Source: Novosphingobium marinum (GTDB taxonomy: Bacteria > Pseudomonadota > Alphaproteobacteria > Sphingomonadales > Sphingomonadaceae). Taken from it: a DNA stretch of 64,000 nt. Made by a program: the position numbers and the translations under genes. The notes beneath the pieces are model-generated. The model was given only the letters and a program-made list of their open reading frames with translations. It was not told where the DNA came from and did no database searches. Location: NCBI RefSeq assembly GCF_013408095.1, contig NZ_JACBZF010000001.1, forward strand, positions 124,001 to 188,000, given 5' to 3'. Below, in pieces: positions 62,812 through 64,000 of the stretch (within the stretch, counting starts at the first letter, position 1; each line of letters begins with the position of its first letter).

Positions 62812-64000
62812 ATGACCGACCTCAAGAACATACGCAATTTCAGCATCATCGCCCATATCGACCACGGCAAGTCGACGCTTGCGGACCGGCTGATCCAGCT
62901 CACCGGCGGCCTGACCGAGCGCGAGATGAGCGAGCAAGTCCTTGATAACATGGACATTGAGCGCGAACGCGGCATCACCATCAAGGCCCAGACGGTGCGC
63001 CTTTCCTACAGCGCCTCCGATGGCGAGACCTACGAGCTAAACCTCATGGACACGCCCGGCCACGTCGATTTCGCGTACGAGGTCAGCCGCAGCCTCGCCG
63101 CGTGCGAGGGGGCGCTGCTCGTCGTCGATGCCGCGCAGGGGGTGGAGGCGCAGACGCTTGCCAACGTCTACCAGTCGATCGAGCACGACCACGAGATCGT
63201 GCCCGTCATCAACAAGATCGACCTCCCCGCCGCCGAGCCCGACAAGGTCCGGGCCGAGATCGAGGACATCATCGGCATCGACGCGTCGCAGGCCGTCCTC
63301 ACCAGCGCCAAGTCCGGCATCGGCATAGAGGACGTGCTCGAGGCGGTCGTCGCCCGCATCCCGCCCCCCTCGGGCGAGCGCGACGCTCCGCTCAAGGCGA
63401 TGCTCGTCGATTCCTGGTACGACCCCTACCTCGGCGTCGTCATCCTCGTGCGCGTGATGGACGGCGTCATCAAAAAGGGCCTGCAGGTCCGCTTCATGCA
63501 GGGCGGAACCGAGCACCTGATCGACCGCGTCGGCTGCTTCGCGCCCAAGCGCACCGACCTTTCCGAACTCGGTCCGGGCGAGATCGGCTTCATCACCGCG
63601 CAGATCAAGGAGGTCGAGCAGGCCAAGGTCGGCGACACGATCACCACGGTAAAGGGCGGCGCGGACAAGGCGCTGCCGGGCTACAAGGAAGTGCAGCCCG
63701 TGGTCTTCTGCGGCCTGTTCCCGGTCGATGCCTCGGATTTCGAGAAGCTGCGCGATTCGATCGGCAAGCTGCGCCTCAACGATGCCAGTTTCAGCTACGA
63801 GATGGAGACGAGCGCGGCGCTGGGCTTCGGCTTTCGCTGCGGGTTCCTCGGCCTCCTCCACCTCGAGATCATCCAGGAACGCCTCAGCCGCGAATACGAT
63901 CTCGACCTCATCACCACCGCGCCGTCTGTCGTCTACCGCATCCAGCTCGGCCACACGAAGAACGAGGAAGCGAAGACGATCGAGCTGCACAACCCGGCCG
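62812..64000 (+). CDS. lepA: Elongation factor 4 (LepA), 3' end outside window
   Basis: LepA is a GTPase that back-translocates or helps initiate ribosomes. The visible 396 residues start with [22 protein letters not shown] and include [42 protein letters not shown] and the domain-2/3 [16 protein letters not shown] and [16 protein letters not shown]. The frame is open to the window end. ATG 62812. It is a typical LepA with no change in key GTPase motifs. Confidence 0.96.
   Translation, partial: MTDLKNIRNFSIIAHIDHGKSTLADRLIQLTGGLTEREMSEQVLDNMDIERERGITIKAQTVRLSYSASDGETYELNLMDTPGHVDFAYEVSRSLAACEGALLVVDAAQGVEAQTLANVYQSIEHDHEIVPVINKIDLPAAEPDKVRAEIEDIIGIDASQAVLTSAKSGIGIEDVLEAVVARIPPPSGERDAPLKAMLVDSWYDPYLGVVILVRVMDGVIKKGLQVRFMQGGTEHLIDRVGCFAPKRTDLSELGPGEIGFITAQIKEVEQAKVGDTITTVKGGADKALPGYKEVQPVVFCGLFPVDASDFEKLRDSIGKLRLNDASFSYEMETSAALGFGFRCGFLGLLHLEIIQERLSREYDLDLITTAPSVVYRIQLGHTKNEEAKTIELHNPA

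Overview
The window is a GC-rich (about 65% by eye), densely packed bacterial chromosome segment. Gene order and protein character point to an alphaproteobacterium, most likely Sphingomonadales and probably Erythrobacteraceae. The F0 ATP synthase cluster is atpI-atpB-atpE-b'-b, aroA is of the class II type, and trpF-trpB-trpA, aroA-cmk and rpsP-rimM-trmD-rplS follow alphaproteobacterial patterns. No insertion sequence, integrase, CRISPR array, rRNA operon or phage module was seen. This is core chromosome with a few accessory inserts. All identifications come from reading motifs by eye; no database search was possible.

Layout. 1-2.05 kb: an MHS-type transporter flanked by two related small WPGKP-motif proteins. 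2.06-9.9 kb: rsmD/rluB, ampG, then folC and the overlapping trpF-trpB-trpA set and a SIMPL protein. 10-14.8 kb: pyrF, a LapA-like membrane protein, purB, an orphan ParA, an NRDE protein and radC. 14.85-18.7 kb: a coupled ydbH-ynbE-ydbL envelope operon, followed by an acyltransferase with an apparent CTG start. 20-22.6 kb: F0 ATP synthase genes. 22.7-30 kb: an NTF2-like secreted protein, gloB, rpsA, then crp/fnr, an SDR, cmk, a small membrane protein and aroA. 30-36.4 kb: an FYDLN acid-domain protein, tRNA-Ala(GGC), ffh, and the rpsP-rimM...trmD-rplS operon, which is interrupted by three unrelated genes.

36.5-48 kb: asd, a CMD/AhpD-like protein, a marR-emrA-emrB efflux operon, an alpha/beta hydrolase, an ACE-like M2 peptidase coupled to a propeller lipoprotein, an MgtC/DUF4010 membrane protein and AMP nucleosidase. 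47.8-49.3 kb: rpsF-rpsR-rplI with a strongly structured leader. 49.4-57.6 kb: a DUF808 protein, a Mur ligase divergent from an LD-carboxypeptidase, a VOC protein, fabD-fabG, dnaN and a ferredoxin-NADP reductase. 57.8-62.7 kb: two tandem PAS-GGDEF-EAL-PilZ proteins, the second with a degraded EAL domain. The window ends inside lepA.

Themes. Start codons other than ATG are common and often sit inside four-base overlaps. AmpG, the Mpl/MurC-like ligase and the LD-carboxypeptidase could all serve peptidoglycan recycling. S16 and L9 both carry long acidic Ala/Glu tails. The best candidates for new biology are the gene insert between rimM and trmD, the tandem c-di-GMP proteins, the rpsF leader structure and the WPGKP small-protein pair. 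No gap between genes exceeds about 300 bases; the longest (25874-26152 and 49105-49383) hold leader or promoter sequence and no recognisable gene.
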